64,000 nucleotides of DNA, from contig NC_081412.1 of the NCBI RefSeq assembly GCF_030272615.1, positions 665,364,352 through 665,428,351 on the forward strand. Direction: 5' to 3'. Source of the DNA: Cryptomeria japonica. Its lineage: Eukaryota; Streptophyta; Pinopsida; Cupressales; Cupressaceae. The notes beneath the pieces are model-generated. The model made no database searches, was not told the origin of the DNA, and saw only the letters and a list, made by a program, of their open reading frames with translations. The position numbers were made by a program, and so were the translations under genes. This document shows positions 34,737-48,560 of the stretch, one piece after another (position 1 is the stretch's first letter; the number at the start of each line of letters is the position of its first letter).

Positions 34737-36927
34737 TAGTACATATGATCTCCTAAGGGGTTATATGGTGTCCTAAGGGGTCATAGAACACCATATGACC
34801 CCTTAGGACATAATATGACCCCTAATGACACCATATGGTCTCCTAAAGGGTCATATGGTGTCCTAAGGTGTCATAAAACACCATATGACCCCTTAAGACA
34901 CAATAAGACCCCTAATGACGCCATATGGTGTCCTAAGGGGTCATAAGACACCAAATGACCCCTTAGGACACCATACGACCCCTAATGACAAAATGTGGTG
35001 TCCCAAAGGGTCATATGGTGTCCTAAAGGGTCAAACACCATATGACCCCTTAGGACACCATATGACCCATAGCACCATATAGTATCCCAAGGGGTCATAT
35101 GGTGTCCTAAGGGGTCATAGAACATCATATCACCCACTAGGACACAATACGACCCCTGATGACACCTAAGGGGTCACAGGACACCATATGACCCCTTAGG
35201 ACACCATACCAGCCCTTACAACACCATATGGTGTGCTAAGGGGTCATATGGTATCCTAAGGGGTCATATAACACCATATGACCCCTTAGAACACAAGAAG
35301 ACCCATAACGACATGATATTGTGTCTTAAGGGGTCATATGATGTCACAAGACACTATATGACCCCTTAGGACACAATATCATCCCTAATGATACCTAAGG
35401 GGTCATATGGTGTCCTAAGGGGTTATATGATGTCCTAGGAACCTTTAGGACACAAAATGATCCCTTACCGCACCATACAACACGTAACGACACCATATAG
35501 TTTCCTAAGTGGTCGTAGGACACCATATGACCTGTTAGGACACAATATGAGCCCTAACAACACCTAAGGGGTCATATTGTGTCCTAAGGGGTCATAGGAC
35601 ACCATATGACCCCTAACAACACTATATGGTGTCCTAAGGGGTCATATTATGTCCTAAGAAGTCATAGGACACCATATGATCCCTAACGACACAAAATGAC
35701 ACGTAACGATACCTAAAGGATCATATGGTGTTATAAGGGGTCATATGACACCATATGACCCCTTAGCACACCATACAACTCCTAATGACACCATATGGTG
35801 TCCTAAGGGGTCATAGAACACCATATGACCCCTTAGGACACCATATGGTGTTTTAAGGGGTCATATGGTGTCATAAGGGGTAAGAGGACACCATATGACC
35901 CCTTAGGAGACCATACAACCTAGAACAACATAATATGGTGTCCTAGAGGGTCATATAACACCATATGACCCCTTAGAACATCATACGACCCATAACGACA
36001 CCATGTGGTGTCCTAAGGGGTCATAAGACACAATATGACCCCTTAGGACATAATATGACCCCTAACAAAGTCATATAGTGTCCTAAGGGGTCATATGACA
36101 CCATATGACCCCTTAGGACACCATACGACCCCTTACAACACCATACAACCCTTTACAATACCATATGGTGTCCTAAGGGCTCATATGGTATCCTAAGGGG
36201 TCATATAACACCATATGACCTTTTAGAACACAAGAAGACCCATAACACCATGATATGGTGTCTTAAGGGGTCATATGGTGTCACGACCTACCATATGACC
36301 CCTTAGGACACAATATAACCCCTAATGATACCTAAGGGGTCATATGATGTTGTAAAGGGTTATATGATGTCCTAGAAACCTTTAGGACACAATATGACCC
36401 CTTACCACACCATACAACCCCTAACAAAACCATATGGTGTCCTAAGGGGTCGTAGGAGACCATATGACCTGTTAGGACACAATATGACCCCTAACAACAC
36501 CTAAGGGTTCAAAGGACACCATATGACCCATAACGACACTCTATGGTGTCCTAAGGGGTCATATTGTGTCCGAAGGGGTCATAGGACACCATATGACCCC
36601 TAACAACACAAAATGACACCTAACAATACCGAAGGGGTCTTATGGTGTTTTAAGGGATCATAGGACACCATATGATCCCTTAGTATATCATACAACCCCT
36701 AATGGCACCATATGGTGTCCTAAGGGATCATAAAACACCATATGATCCCTTAGGACACCATAAGACCCCTTAGGAGACCATACCACCCATAACAACATAA
36801 TATGGTATCCTAAGGGGTCAGAGAACACCATTTGACCCCTTAGAACACAATACGACGCATAACGACACCATGTGGTGTCCTAAGGGGTCATAAGACACAA
36901 TATTACCCCTTAGAACATAATATGACT
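34737..36927. repeat. Self-complementary satellite array, left part
   Basis: Tens of irregular monomers of about 70-95 bp each contain ACACCATATGACCCCTTAGG-type sequence and its complement CCTAAGGGGTCATATGGTGT. Spacer words such as CCCCTAACGACACC and ACACAATATGACC vary. Each monomer can form a hairpin. The array stops at the gypsy LTR and continues at 56396 on its other side. Confidence 0.93.
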
Positions 36928-38368
36928 TGTAATGCCCCACCAGAAACCCTAAAGGAAAACCACAGTACAAGGCAACTAAAGGGTGCAACAATTTATTTTT
37001 TTTAAAGATTAAGTACATTCATTATAACATTGCACGTATAATAACACAAGCAGAAGTCTAACAATGACATCCTAAAGGGTTACCAATGAAGATTGCTTCA
37101 AATAAAAACTACATCACAATGTTAATCCAATTATCCATATAAATAAGGGAATTTCAATTACGATTAATTAATTCAAACTCAAAAACTGATTCCAAATAGA
37201 CAGGTTCAAAGAGTTACAATATATATACTTCCAATGATTCATTTATACATAAGATGCAAGATAAATGAAATAACATACATCCCATTAAACTCTGAATTAC
37301 AACATTTCATAAATTATAGGGCTTCAATAGAATAATTAAAGTACATAGGTTACAAAGTTACTGATACAATAACCACACGGGTCTCAAAGGTACAATATCA
37401 AGAACATGAGCTGATACAAGAATCATGAACCAAGAGCCACCAATGAAGTCGATCCTCACAAGAAGGTAAGAACATGGATATCCGATGGGAAGTGGCACTA
37501 CCACCCGACCATGTGATCCCATAATGGAACCACCCCACCGTGATAGGAGATAGAAGAAACCCTCAACCAAGCAATAAGACAAGTATGACAATACACATGA
37601 CTCCGTAGAACTCAAGTGACTCAGCTCACAAAACACTAGTGACCCTAAAGAGAGAGTGTCATCACATGGCTTAAGAAGGTTACCCTAGGTGGGTCTCCAT
37701 AGGTCTTGGCCCCCATCCTGGGTTATCCTGGTAACCTTTCCCGAACCCCCGGCTCTATCTAAGCATCACGCGGACCCTACCAACCTTTCATGAAGACAAG
37801 ATGATAGGTTTGTCATTCCAGGCCTTCCCACAACACCTTGAGCCTATAAAAGCACTCAACCATGTGCAGGGTACAATATCTTAATTAAATTAATAAATAC
37901 TCACCCCCTAATTAATTTTTTAGGATATCACTTGTTAACTGACTTTTGAGGGGTTATCCTGCCAACCACTTCGGGTGTGGCCCCCGCTCGAAAGCCACTC
38001 TCTCTCCTAGGACACTAATAGGAAAGGTCTCTCTATGAGAACTCTATGGCGAAACTGACAGCCATCTCTAATCCTGACATAACACAGGTGAAGGATTCAT
38101 AGTCACTAACCCAAGATTGACCATTTGGAAACATAACACACAATGGCTCACATCCACAGGGTTTAAACAATGACACCTGACTAAGGGATATACATCATAT
38201 GATAAAATGACAACTCACCAGAATTATAACAAATTTTAAACTTGACTGCAATTACTATAACACAAGATCCTAAACATGCAATCTTTTCTTAAAGCAGTCA
38301 AAAAGCATAAAATACTTGCAATAAAGACTTTCCAGAAATAAAGAAATTACATCTATATTAATATAAGG

Positions 38369-38414
<46 letters not shown>

Positions 38415-40744
38415 TTTCAATATAATTATCTATTCATCGAATATAATATTATATAATCATATTATATTAACATATATAAAAGTATAATATTTAAAGTTTA
38501 GAAAAAAGGAAACACATTTATTTCCAAAATCATGATTAAGCTTTTATTTTCCAAAATACATAATTAAAACAATAATCAAAATAATATATATATATATTAT
38601 TATTTAATATATATTATTAATTTTATATATATTTTTTAAACTAAAAACAAATACGAATCTAAATTGGGGGGAGTGAGGGGGGGGGGGGCGTTGTTTCTTG
38701 TTTTAGCAAGGACGGTGCCCCTGCTGCAACCTTACAGTAGCACTGCTACTGTGGGGTAGTAGCCACTACCTTACAGTAGCACTACTACCGTGCGGTAGCA
38801 GGCTCCGCCTCGCCCTCCATTATTTTTTTCTTCTCTTTTTTTTATAATTTTTTTTTAAAATCTCAATTCATAAAAATGAATTAACAGATATTTTAATTCT
38901 CTGTTCTGCACACTCTGAGACAACAAAGTTAAATAAAACATAATTAAATTAATTAAATTCTTATAAAATTGAATAAAACCAACATATTAAATTTACTCAC
39001 TGGTAAAGAATTTTGCCAGAAAACACAATCTCTGAGACAAAATAGAGATGAGAAAAAGCTTCACAAAACAAACAATTTCATTCCCAAAATCAAATTGACT
39101 GGGAACTAAATTTATTGTCATTCCCCAATTGTATTTTCTTTTGCCAAACAAGAATGGGAGAAGAATAATGAACTCAAAACTTTTCCCAATATTAAAAATT
39201 ACCAGGAAGAATTTTTATTTAAACAAATCAAGACACAAGGGGAAATTCTTGGCAAAATTTTGCCAGCATGACTCTACCTAAAATCACAAAAATTAAAAGC
39301 TACAATCACCAGGAAATCAAATTCTTTGCATAATCAAAATGAAGAAATGGATTTTAAACCAAAACTTCTCATGAAATTGATTTAAGAGTTTGAAGTTGCA
39401 TTTTAATAACAAAATTGATTGAGATTTTTCAATAAACCTCATAGCAACTAAATCCATAACACAACACTCATTTAATCAAACGTTTAACAACACCCTAAAG
39501 AAGGGAAAGAAGCATATATTTTTAAAACAACAAAGTAGAAACCATCCATCCTGTAGAGCTTCCTAGAAGAAATTTGTGAGCTTCTATCCTTCAACAAATT
39601 ACCAGACCAAAACCAAAATCTTCCTTCCAAAACAATTTTCCAAAATTTTCCTCCTCCCAAAAACAAGCATCCTCTTCCAAAAATGTTTATAGGGATAAAT
39701 AGGAAAAATATTTTAACCTAAACTTTTAGGTTGAAATGTTTTTCTCACCAAAAAAAATATTTAAATAATCAAATTGACTTTATCTATTTTCTTTCAAAGT
39801 AAATGGAAATTTCCTTATTTTGAAAAAAAATACATTTCTCCCATCATGAAATTTAATTAACTTTTCAACAAAGATGAAAATCAATAATTTAACTCTATTT
39901 TAATTTTTTTCTTTAAATCTAAAAGCAATAGAATTAACTTTATTTATTTTATTTTTCTATATGATTTAAATATAGTTACTTTTCCAAAATAAAACAACTA
40001 CTAATTTAAATCTAATAAATTAACCAAATAAACTAAGTTCAAGACATAAAGGCATAATAATGTATAAATTGCTTATACCAACAATGAAATGCCAACTTAA
40101 ACTTAAAGAAATAATCGAACCCACTAGGCATGCAAACCGAGGAAAATACGAGAAGACTTCGAAAAAGTCACACAAACAAGACTCAAAGGCCGAAAAAAGG
40201 AACGGACGACCAACTGACGACACTCACAAGAGTAGACTGAGGGTAAGAATTGGGGTCAACAACTATCTCCTCCACTCCCATCAGACATATAAGGCTTGCT
40301 CAGACTTGTGAAGCCAGGTGGAGACGATACCCCGTACCTATTCGGTACTTGTACCTGCAATATCCTGCATCCTCGAATCACACATGCATGTATATAAATA
40401 TAGAATACACAACACACACACCGATGAAGGAGAATCGTGACGTTCCCTGTCTCATCGAAGTGAGTGAAGGAAAATCATCCCCTTGCATCCAATACATTTG
40501 CAAACACACAACATATATATGACACATCACATAGATAAAGTAAAGTGTTAGTACAATGCAATAATCCATAAATGCTACAATCACAAGTACTGAAATACTG
40601 TAAATAAATCATGCATCTCATATCCAGATAAACATGAAATAATATCAAATATGTCTGAATAATGTTTAGTAGAAATGTATCAACTGAAAAATAAATTGCA
40701 ACAAAATATCAGTCTAATAAGTCCAATCGAGAAGTGGTACTACA
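36928..40744 (-). repeat. 3' LTR of the gypsy element
   Basis: 3817 bp, with ends TGTAGTACC...GGCATTACA on the minus strand. It contains a (TA)n run at about 38370-38405, a G-run near 38686, and a GGTAGCA/GCTACC minisatellite. Minus-strand frames at 37358-37636 and 40020-40223 recur in the other LTR (45999-46274 and 55669-55932). They carry no known domain, so I do not call genes. Confidence 0.93.
38700..38812. repeat. GTAGCA/TGCTAC minisatellite, short allele
   Basis: Alternating CAGTAGCACTGCTACTG and GGTAGTAGCC units, self-complementary. The matching site in the other LTR (54345-54478) has more units. Confidence 0.8.
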
Positions 40745-40759
40745 TTCTCCCCCCCAAAA
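40745..40759 (-). other. Polypurine tract of the gypsy element
   Basis: TTTTGGGGGGGAGAA on the minus strand directly abuts the LTR start TGTAGTA. It serves as primer for plus-strand DNA synthesis and marks this LTR as the 3' one. Confidence 0.85.
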
Positions 40760-40769
40760 CTAGGCTTAC

Positions 40770-43700
40770 TCCAGGAAGGCTAAAACAGATAAGAATAGAG
40801 CTCTCTCATCTTCGCTGCATCCTCCCAAGTCACTGAGGTCTCATCATTTGGGTCCCATAGGACCCTTACCTGGTTGATGGTACGACCCCTGAGGGTCAAA
40901 TTATGATGCTAAAGAATTCACATGGGTTCCATGGAAAGTTGCCCATCCTCAACCTACAAGGAGTTCCAATCAAGAACACGAGTCACATCAGGGTGATAAG
41001 GTCGAAGAACTAAAACATGAAAGGCATCGTGGATGTAGGATAGACTTAGTGGCAAGGCAAGATGGTAGGCAACAGGTCATATCCTCTCAAGGATCTCAAA
41101 AGGGCCAACAAAATGAGGCACCAACTTAGAACCCTTCCCATAATGGATCAGACTCTTTCATGGACGCACTCTCAAGAACACACGATCGCCAATAGAAAAC
41201 TGACGATCTACCCTATGAGCATTTGCATACTTCTTCTGCCTATCTTGTGCAGCTACCAAATGCTCACAAATCTGCTCTACCTGCTACTCCATCTCTCGAA
41301 GAATATCCAGTCCTATAAGCACCCAGTCCTCTAACTAATCCCAAATCAAAGGAGTACGGAAAGGATGACCATACAATGCCTGAAAGGGAGACATACCTAT
41401 GGAGCTATGATATCCATCGTTATAAGCAAACTCCACTAGATAAATATAATCCTCCCAACGCAACTATTGGTCCATAACATACATGTGAAGCATGTCCTCT
41501 AAAACCTAATTCACACGCTCAGTCTAACCATCTGTCTCTTGATGATAAGCTGAACTAAAGTTCAACTGAGTTCCCAAAGCATTCTGAAGTGAGGTCCACA
41601 ATGCTGAGGTAAAGACAGGATCTCTATCAGAAATGATCTGCCTTGGAATCCCTTGCAATCTCACTACATCTTACAAGAACACCCGAGCCACCACTGCTGT
41701 CATATAGGAAGCTCGAATAGGAACAAAATGAGAAACCTTCATCAACCTATCAACAATGACCATGATGGCATCATGATGACATGAAGAAACAGGCAACCCA
41801 ACAATGAAACCATGGAAATGATGTCCCATTTCCAATCTGGTACTACATTAAGTTGTAAAAGCCCTGTCGGGTGTTGATGCTCCGCTTTCACTCGCTGACA
41901 TTCCAAACACTTCGACACAAAATCAGCAATGTCACATTTCATGCCAGCCCAATGATAAATTTGTCTAAGATCTATGTGCATCTTCTTGACACCTAGATGT
42001 GCCAAATAAGGTGCACAATGGGCCTCAGTCATGATCAAAGTGCGAAGACCCTCCAAAGGAGGTACGTAGATTCGGCCAAGATGACATAGAAGACCATCCG
42101 CCTCAAGACTATAACCAGGAAATCTACCCTCTAAAGGCCTTCCGGACTCCAACACGGCTCTAACATCCTAATACCAAGAATCCTGAGGAAGAACTCCAAC
42201 AATTCTCTGTCTCGAGTCCACTCCAAGGGACACTGCTGAAACTTCATGCCACCTAAGACTCAAAGCATTAGCCACTACATTCTCCTTCCCCTAAATATAT
42301 AGAACCTCAAAATCATACTCACAGAGGAATTCCATCCACCTTCCTTGTCAAGCATTCAAGTTCAGCTGCATGAAGATATACTGAAAACTGTGGTGATCAC
42401 TATGCAGCTCAAACCGACGCCCTAACAGAAAGTGATGCCATCTAACCAATGCATGCACTATAGCTGCCAACTCTAAATCATGAACTAGATAGTTCAACTC
42501 GTGGTCCTTGAGTTTGCGAGACTCGTAGGCAACCACATGTCCATCCTGCATAAGCACTGCACCTATACCTTCTAAAGAGGCATCTGTACATACCATAAAA
42601 TCTCTGGATGGATCAGGGACTGCCAAAATGAGAGCACTAACAAGGAGTTCCTTCAAGGTATGAAATGCTAACTCACGCTGCTCTGACCAAAAAAACTTCT
42701 TCCCTTTCCCCTAAAGAGAAGTAATTAGGTGACCTATCCAAGAAAAACCCTGAACAAAGTGATGGTAGTATCTGTCCAAACCCATAAAACTCCAAACCTC
42801 TGAAACATTGGTTGGCACTGGCCAATCCACTATGGCTTAGATCTTTGAAGGATCCACAGATACACCCTCTCCTAAAACCACATGACCAAGATAGTTCACC
42901 TCAGTCTGGAAGAAATCGCACTTTGCCAAATTGGCATAAAGTTGATTCTCCTTCAAGCACTACAATACCTATCATAAGTGACCCTCATGCTCTTCCTTAG
43001 ATCTAGAATAAATCAATATATCATCCAAGAACACAAGGACAAAATGATCTAGGTAGGTGTGAAAAACCCCATTCATGAGGCACATGAAAATTGAAGGCGC
43101 GTTTGTCAACCCAAATGGCACCACTGTGAACTCATAGTGACCATAACAAGTGCGTCACAACATCTTATGAATGTCTGCATCATGAATGCGCAACTGATGA
43201 TACCCAGATTTCAGATCAATCTTAGAGAACACCTTGGCTTCCTTCACCGAATCAAAAAGATCATCTATACAAGGCAATAAATATCAATTCCGGATGGTTA
43301 CCTTATTTAGTTGTCAGTAATCAATGCATAATCGAAGAGAACCATCCTTCTTCTTAACAAAGATAATAGGAGAACCCCAAGGAGAGACACTAGGACGGAT
43401 GAATCCCTTGGCCAACAATTCCTCCATCTGCAACTTCAACTCACTCAGCTCCTGAGTATTCATCCGATATGGAGCTCTCGAAATAGGTTTTGCACCAGGA
43501 ACCAAGTCAATGTGAAAGTCTATGTCTCTCTTCGGAGGCATACCATGAATCTCCAATGGAAACACATCAGCATACTCTCGAAGAATAGGATGACCATCAA
43601 GGGCTATTTCTCAACTCTCTCCCTCATCCATATCCTCAAGAGTTACTGCAAAAAGCTAACATCCTCTACGCATACACCACTTAAGTTGCATAGCGGAAAC

Positions 43701-44110
43701 CATACGTAAGGATATCAATCTCTAAACTCCAACGATTCCCACTTTCCTGCCATGGTCATCTAAACACTCTACTGCCTTCTGACGATAGTCCACATGAGCA
43801 CTGTGAAATGATAACCAATCCATCCCCAACACTACTCCATAGGATCCCAAGGGAATGACTCGAAGGTCAACAGAAGTCACAAAGGGTCCTAGATCCAACT
43901 CACAACTAGGAACAAAGGCATCTACGAACATGCACACCCTGGTAGCCAACTCTACTTGCCACCTATCTGCCTACTTAACAGATGTGAGTCCACACCGCTC
44001 CACAATGGATGAAGAAATAAAGGAATCTGAAACACCAAAGTCAAAAAGCACTAAGATAGGGATATCACACAACACACCTGCGGTCTCAAAAACAGTCCCC
44101 TGATGCTCAG
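40770..44110 (-). pseudogene. Gypsy pol: protease, reverse transcriptase, RNase H, integrase
   Basis: Read from 44110 down. The aspartic protease site reads FDFGVSDSFIS, with the catalytic D-S-G changed to DFG, and is followed by GMDWLSFHSAHVDY (about 43800). Reverse transcriptase shows [33 protein letters not shown] (43320-43380), [13 protein letters not shown] and the catalytic [10 protein letters not shown] (about 43030). RNase H shows MVCTDASLEGIGAVLMQDG and LHSDHHSFQYIF (42380-42600). Integrase shows the HHCC zinc region, HLGVKKMHIDLRQIYHWAGM then CLECQRVK (41880-42010). Its core is visible only in pieces down to 41100. The C-terminus near 40790-40870 resembles RVLWDPNDETSVTWEDAA, as in gypsy elements with a C-terminal chromodomain-like tail. 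Many stops and frameshifts are present. Confidence 0.9.
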
Positions 44111-45057
44111 CCTGGTGGTCATCAACCACTGCAAACACTCTATGGGATCTACCAACATCCCCTACTATAGGTTCTGATGCAGCTTGCCTCTGACTTCCCG
44201 TCTAGTGGGAATGCTAAGGATACTACACGGCTATATGGCCAAACTACCCACAAGAGTAGCAAGCTCCTCTACTTGGTCCTCTACCTCTAGTCGGCCCACT
44301 GGACTACTGAAAGATTCCCCTGCTAAGGGCTTGAGATGCACTCTGAGAAGACTGTCCTGGAAAACCCTATATGCTCCTCTGCTAGTTTCTGTTCCTTCTA
44401 TGATGAGGGTTGCCACCTTGCTGGCCCTGGGACTGTTTCGGTCTTTGCAACTACTGTTGCTGCTACTACTGCTATCCACCCTTAATGGGTGCCTGAGGAG
44501 TCCTAAATGGTGCAGCTAACTCAGACTGATTCCCACGAGCTCTATTCCCACTGAAAGGAACACTCCCTATATGTACCCCCGACTATCCACCATGCGCACG
44601 ACTGAGGTTTTGCTCAACCAATCTGGCTTTCGCTACGACTACCTCAACTGAAGCTTGCTCAAAAAATCTAACCCCTCCATTGATACGGTCATTAAGACCT
44701 CTCAAGAAATATTGCACGAGCATAGCCTCATCGTTGCCAATCTTGGCATACTATTTCAGCTCATAAAATCTATGCTTGAACTGGTCAACTAACATACCAA
44801 ACTGCCACAAAGTGTAGAACTCGTCTGTCCGAGTCTGCCTCTACTGCGGTGAGAGAAACCGTGCCCTGAATCTCTCTAAGAATATCTCCCAAGAAATTGT
44901 GTTGATACTTAGACCGATCTTCTCCTCCTCTAACCTCCACTAGATCGAAGCAAAATTATCAAGACGCATGATGGCACATCTCGCTCTCATCAAGTCCCTA
45001 ATGTGACCCATGGGAGCTGGGTCATGGTCAACTGGGACCTCCCTCCTTCTACAAGAC

Positions 45058-45137
<80 letters not shown>

Positions 45138-45428
45138 AACATGTTGATGCGACTCCCCAACCTGAGCATGGATGGGCTGCTCACCCTCAGGCCTAGGACA
45201 TAGCCTAGCTAGAACCTCCTGAAATATCTGCCTCAACTCTTCCCTTTCGAGAACTTGCTCTTCTGCATGCTCATCCTGATGAACTGATTGTTCTTGCTCC
45301 ACACTCACATGAGAGGGTGGTGGTGAAGGGCTATGGCGGTCTGAACCTCGACCCCGTCCCCCACCTCTGCCTCTATTGCGGCCACCAACACGGCCAACTC
45401 CCTTAGCTTTCCCAACCATGACCAACAC
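44110..45428 (-). pseudogene. Gypsy gag with an (Arg-Glu)n tract
   Basis: The frame opens at 45428 (second ATG at 45416-45418, MVGKAKGVG) with a Gly/Arg-rich N-terminus, an acidic segment, and an Arg-Glu dipeptide run encoded by a (GA)n microsatellite (45061-45130). Capsid-like sequence follows (IRDLMRARCAIMRLDNFAS; FYELK and YFLRGL near 44700-44760). A zinc knuckle near 44240 reads CYSCG-stop-FGHI, with Gln expected at the TAG and the last Cys changed to Tyr. The product would package element RNA. Several in-frame stops make it non-functional. Confidence 0.85.
45061..45130. repeat. (CT)35 microsatellite inside gag
   Basis: A pure 70-bp CT run on the plus strand. On the minus strand it encodes about 12 Arg-Glu repeats in the gag frame and keeps that frame open. 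Confidence 0.98.
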
Positions 45429-45556
45429 TGCAAAAGAGAAAACAGTTAAGATCTACGGCAAGGATAAAGCAGGGAAATTCAAACACTAAGACCTACACAA
45501 AAGGTCAAGCTGAATGGGCTCACTACATCCCAGAGTACCCAATTTTTAAAACATGG

Positions 45557-45568
45557 GCTCTAATACCA
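45557..45568 (-). other. Primer-binding site (initiator tRNA-Met type)
   Basis: TGGTATTAGAGC on the minus strand, 2 nt inside the LTR edge. It differs by one base from the usual tRNA-iMet site TGGTATCAGAGC of plant Ty3/gypsy elements. Confidence 0.88.
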
Positions 45569-46974
45569 AATGTAATGGCCCGCCAGAAACCCTAAAGGAA
45601 AACCACACTATAAGGCAACTAAAGGGTGCAACAATTTTTTTTTTAAAAGATTAAGTACATTCATTATAACATTGCACGTATAATAACACAAGTAGAAGTC
45701 TAACAATGACATCCTAAAGGGTTACCAATGAATATTACTTCAAATAAAAACTACATCACAATGTTAATCCAATTATCCATCTAAATAAGGGAATTTCAAT
45801 TACGATTAACTCAAACTCAAAAACTGATTCCAAATAGACAGGTTTAAAGAGTTACAATATATATACTTCCAATGATTCATTTATACATAAGATGCAAGAT
45901 AACTGAAATAACATACATCCCATTGAACTCTAAATTACAAAATTTCATAAATTATAGGGCTTCAATAGAACAATTAAAGTACATAGGTTACAAATTTACT
46001 AATACAATGACCACACGAGTCTCAAAGGTACAATATCAAGAACATGAGTTGATACAAGAATCATGAACCAAGAGCCACCACCAAAGCTGATCCTTGTAAG
46101 AAGGTAAGAACAAGGATATCCGATGGGAAGTGGCACTACCACCCAACCATGTGATCCCATAATGGAACCACCCCACCATGCTAGGAGATAGCAGAAACCC
46201 TCAATCAAGCAATAAGACAAGTACGACAGTACACATGACTCCGCAGAACTCAAGTGACTCGGCTTACAAAACACTAGTGACCCTAAAGAGAGAGTGTCAT
46301 CACATGGCTTAAGATGGTTACCCTAGGTGGGTCTCCATAGGTCCCAGCCCCCATCCTTGGCTATCCTAGTAACCTTTCCCGAACCCTCAGCTCCATCTAA
46401 GCAGCATGCAGACCCTACCAACCTTTCGTGAAGACAAGGTGATAGGTTTGCCATTCCAGGCCTTCCCACAACACCTTGAGCCTATACAAGCACTCAACCA
46501 TGTGCAGGGTACAATATCTTAATTAAATTAATAAATACCCACCCCCTAATCAATTTTTAGGTTATCACTTGTTAACTGACTTTCGAGGGGTTATCCCTAT
46601 TATCACTATTTAAGAAATGGGTTTTCTTTCCCCATGATTGGCTAAGTTTTGAAATTTTGAGTCAGGTGTGATATTAATTGCTTCAAATCTATTTTAGGTC
46701 TTTAAGGGTTAACGGTTTAGTATTTAATCACTCAAATGTCTAATAAAAACCCTCTGGCTTCTATTCCCACGTTACTTTATTCACTTAAGTAATGGGTCTT
46801 GTGGTCATGTGAAATGTCACCCCTTGTTATCTGCCTAGGCGATCATTAAATAATTGAAAAAATTTATGCCTTATGCCTTTTCCTTCTAGTGTTGTCGGGT
46901 CCAGTAAGTGTCACGCAACTTTCAAATGAATCTATGACTTTCACTGTTTCGTTAGGCAAAGTTGCTGGTGTGTT

Positions 46975-48560
46975 AAGCTATGCGAAATAGCGAAAGGAAA
47001 AAGCATGTTCGACTGTGTGTATTAGATCTTCTTTAACGAGACTCCATCTCACTTTGAATCTAACTACTGGCATTGATTCGCAGCTGAAATAAGCAAGTAA
47101 ATTACCTTTCATGAAATGGCAAAAAGGGTTGGCACGACCCAGCAGTGAAGATTTTTCCACGGCTAAAAGGTGATCAAGTTTAAAAGAAATCAACGGCTCG
47201 CGTTGTTTTGCGGCTGAGAGATGCTCATGGTTTATTCTCTGTGAAATAGCGAAAGGTTTTTTGGCCTGGGCGAAAGAGGTTCATAAGAGGCATAACAGAT
47301 GCACAGGTCCTTGAGATCTAACGGCTAGCATAGTTTTGCAGGACAAAGATGCTCAAAAGATAGCTTTCACAAAACAGCAAAATGACATTGCGTTCCAAGC
47401 AAGCAGTCTAGCTGGTTGAGATGGCAAGTAAGACAATGACATGTGGCTGAAAATCAAAGTGGTTAGTGAATTGGATTTAAGGACTAATGGGTGGGTCCAA
47501 GAAGATGAGTCATACTGCGGGATAAGAAGTGACCTGGCAGATATAGGTGGCAAGGATGAAGTGGATCCCGCTGATTTCTTTCAGCGAATAAGAAGTTGAC
47601 ATGTCAGTTTAGGAATGACCAAGTACCAGGTGGGTAAAGCTGAGTCAGAAGACCCACATCTCCCAGATTCAAGTAGGTTGTTAAGCATCAAGCAATTTTG
47701 ATATGATCTAACGGTTCACATGAATTCGTGAAGGTAAGATGCTAGTGTTTTAAGGCCTGCGAAATGGTGAAAGAGCTAGTGGGCCCGAAGAACAGATAAG
47801 GCATAAAGGTAAAAGATGATCAACTTTGTTTTGATCCAAGGGTTCTCGTTGCTTCGTGGCTACAAATCAATTGAGGATTAAGGCCCGTGAAATGGTGAAA
47901 GAGAAAGAGAGGTTCTGTCCAGCATGACGTGGAATGACAGCTGTTGTTTCTTGTAAATCTCGATGGTGATGTGTCGATTGACACGTAGTTTCAAAAGGTG
48001 ATTAAGGGCCTGCCAAGGTGTAACTGGTGGTTATATGGGAAGTAAGACACGTGGCTGACTCTGAACTAAACCCAAAGAGTTTTCCAGGGCTAATGGCCGA
48101 ATAGCACATGGCATTTGTTAACCGGTAAATAAGAGGGGTAAGCAATGTCTGGATAAAGGTCTCACTTAAAAGATGTTCATCTCAAGATTGATCCAACGCT
48201 TCTCATTGTTTTGTGGCCCAAAGATGGAAGTGGATTAACCCCTGTGAAATAGCAAAAAAATGTTAGCCATCAAGATGAGGCACGGTTAGTGAAAAAGTTG
48301 ACAGTCCCAGTAGGAGTTAAAGGTCGGGTGCTTAGAGTTCCATCTAATGCTTGGCGTAGCTTCATGAAAGGAAAATGCTCGGGGGTTAACACTTGCGAAA
48401 TGGCAAAAAGGAGGTAGGGCCTAATGCAAAGGCAAAGAGGTTAAGATAGTGTAAAGACTGATCAAGTCTCATCTGATCAAACGGCTGGCGCGATTTCGTT
48501 AGGCAAAATTGCAAGGATGTTATGCTCTGCGAAATGGTAAAAGAGTGAAAACGAAAATAC
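46975..48560. repeat. Degenerate repeats in the leader of the nested element
   Basis: The motif TGCGAAATGGTGAAAGAG (with variants) occurs about nine times: near 46980, 47108, 47240, 47362, 47759, 47885, 48243, 48388 and 48527. Between them lie GATCTAACGGCT(C/A)GCAT and GTTTCGTGGC-type words. Spacing is irregular, mostly about 120-150 bp or multiples. No coding frame follows the repeats. Confidence 0.75.

Noticed and set aside
37358-37636. Minus-strand LTR frame conserved at 45999-46274
   Set aside because: Conservation follows from the two LTRs being copies of each other. No domain is recognisable and nothing shows it is translated.
38686-38697. G-run as a possible polypurine tract
   Set aside because: It lies inside the LTR rather than next to an LTR start. 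The true tract is at 40745-40759.
40020-40223. Minus-strand LTR frame conserved at 55669-55932
   Set aside because: Same reason; the reading frame length differs between copies.
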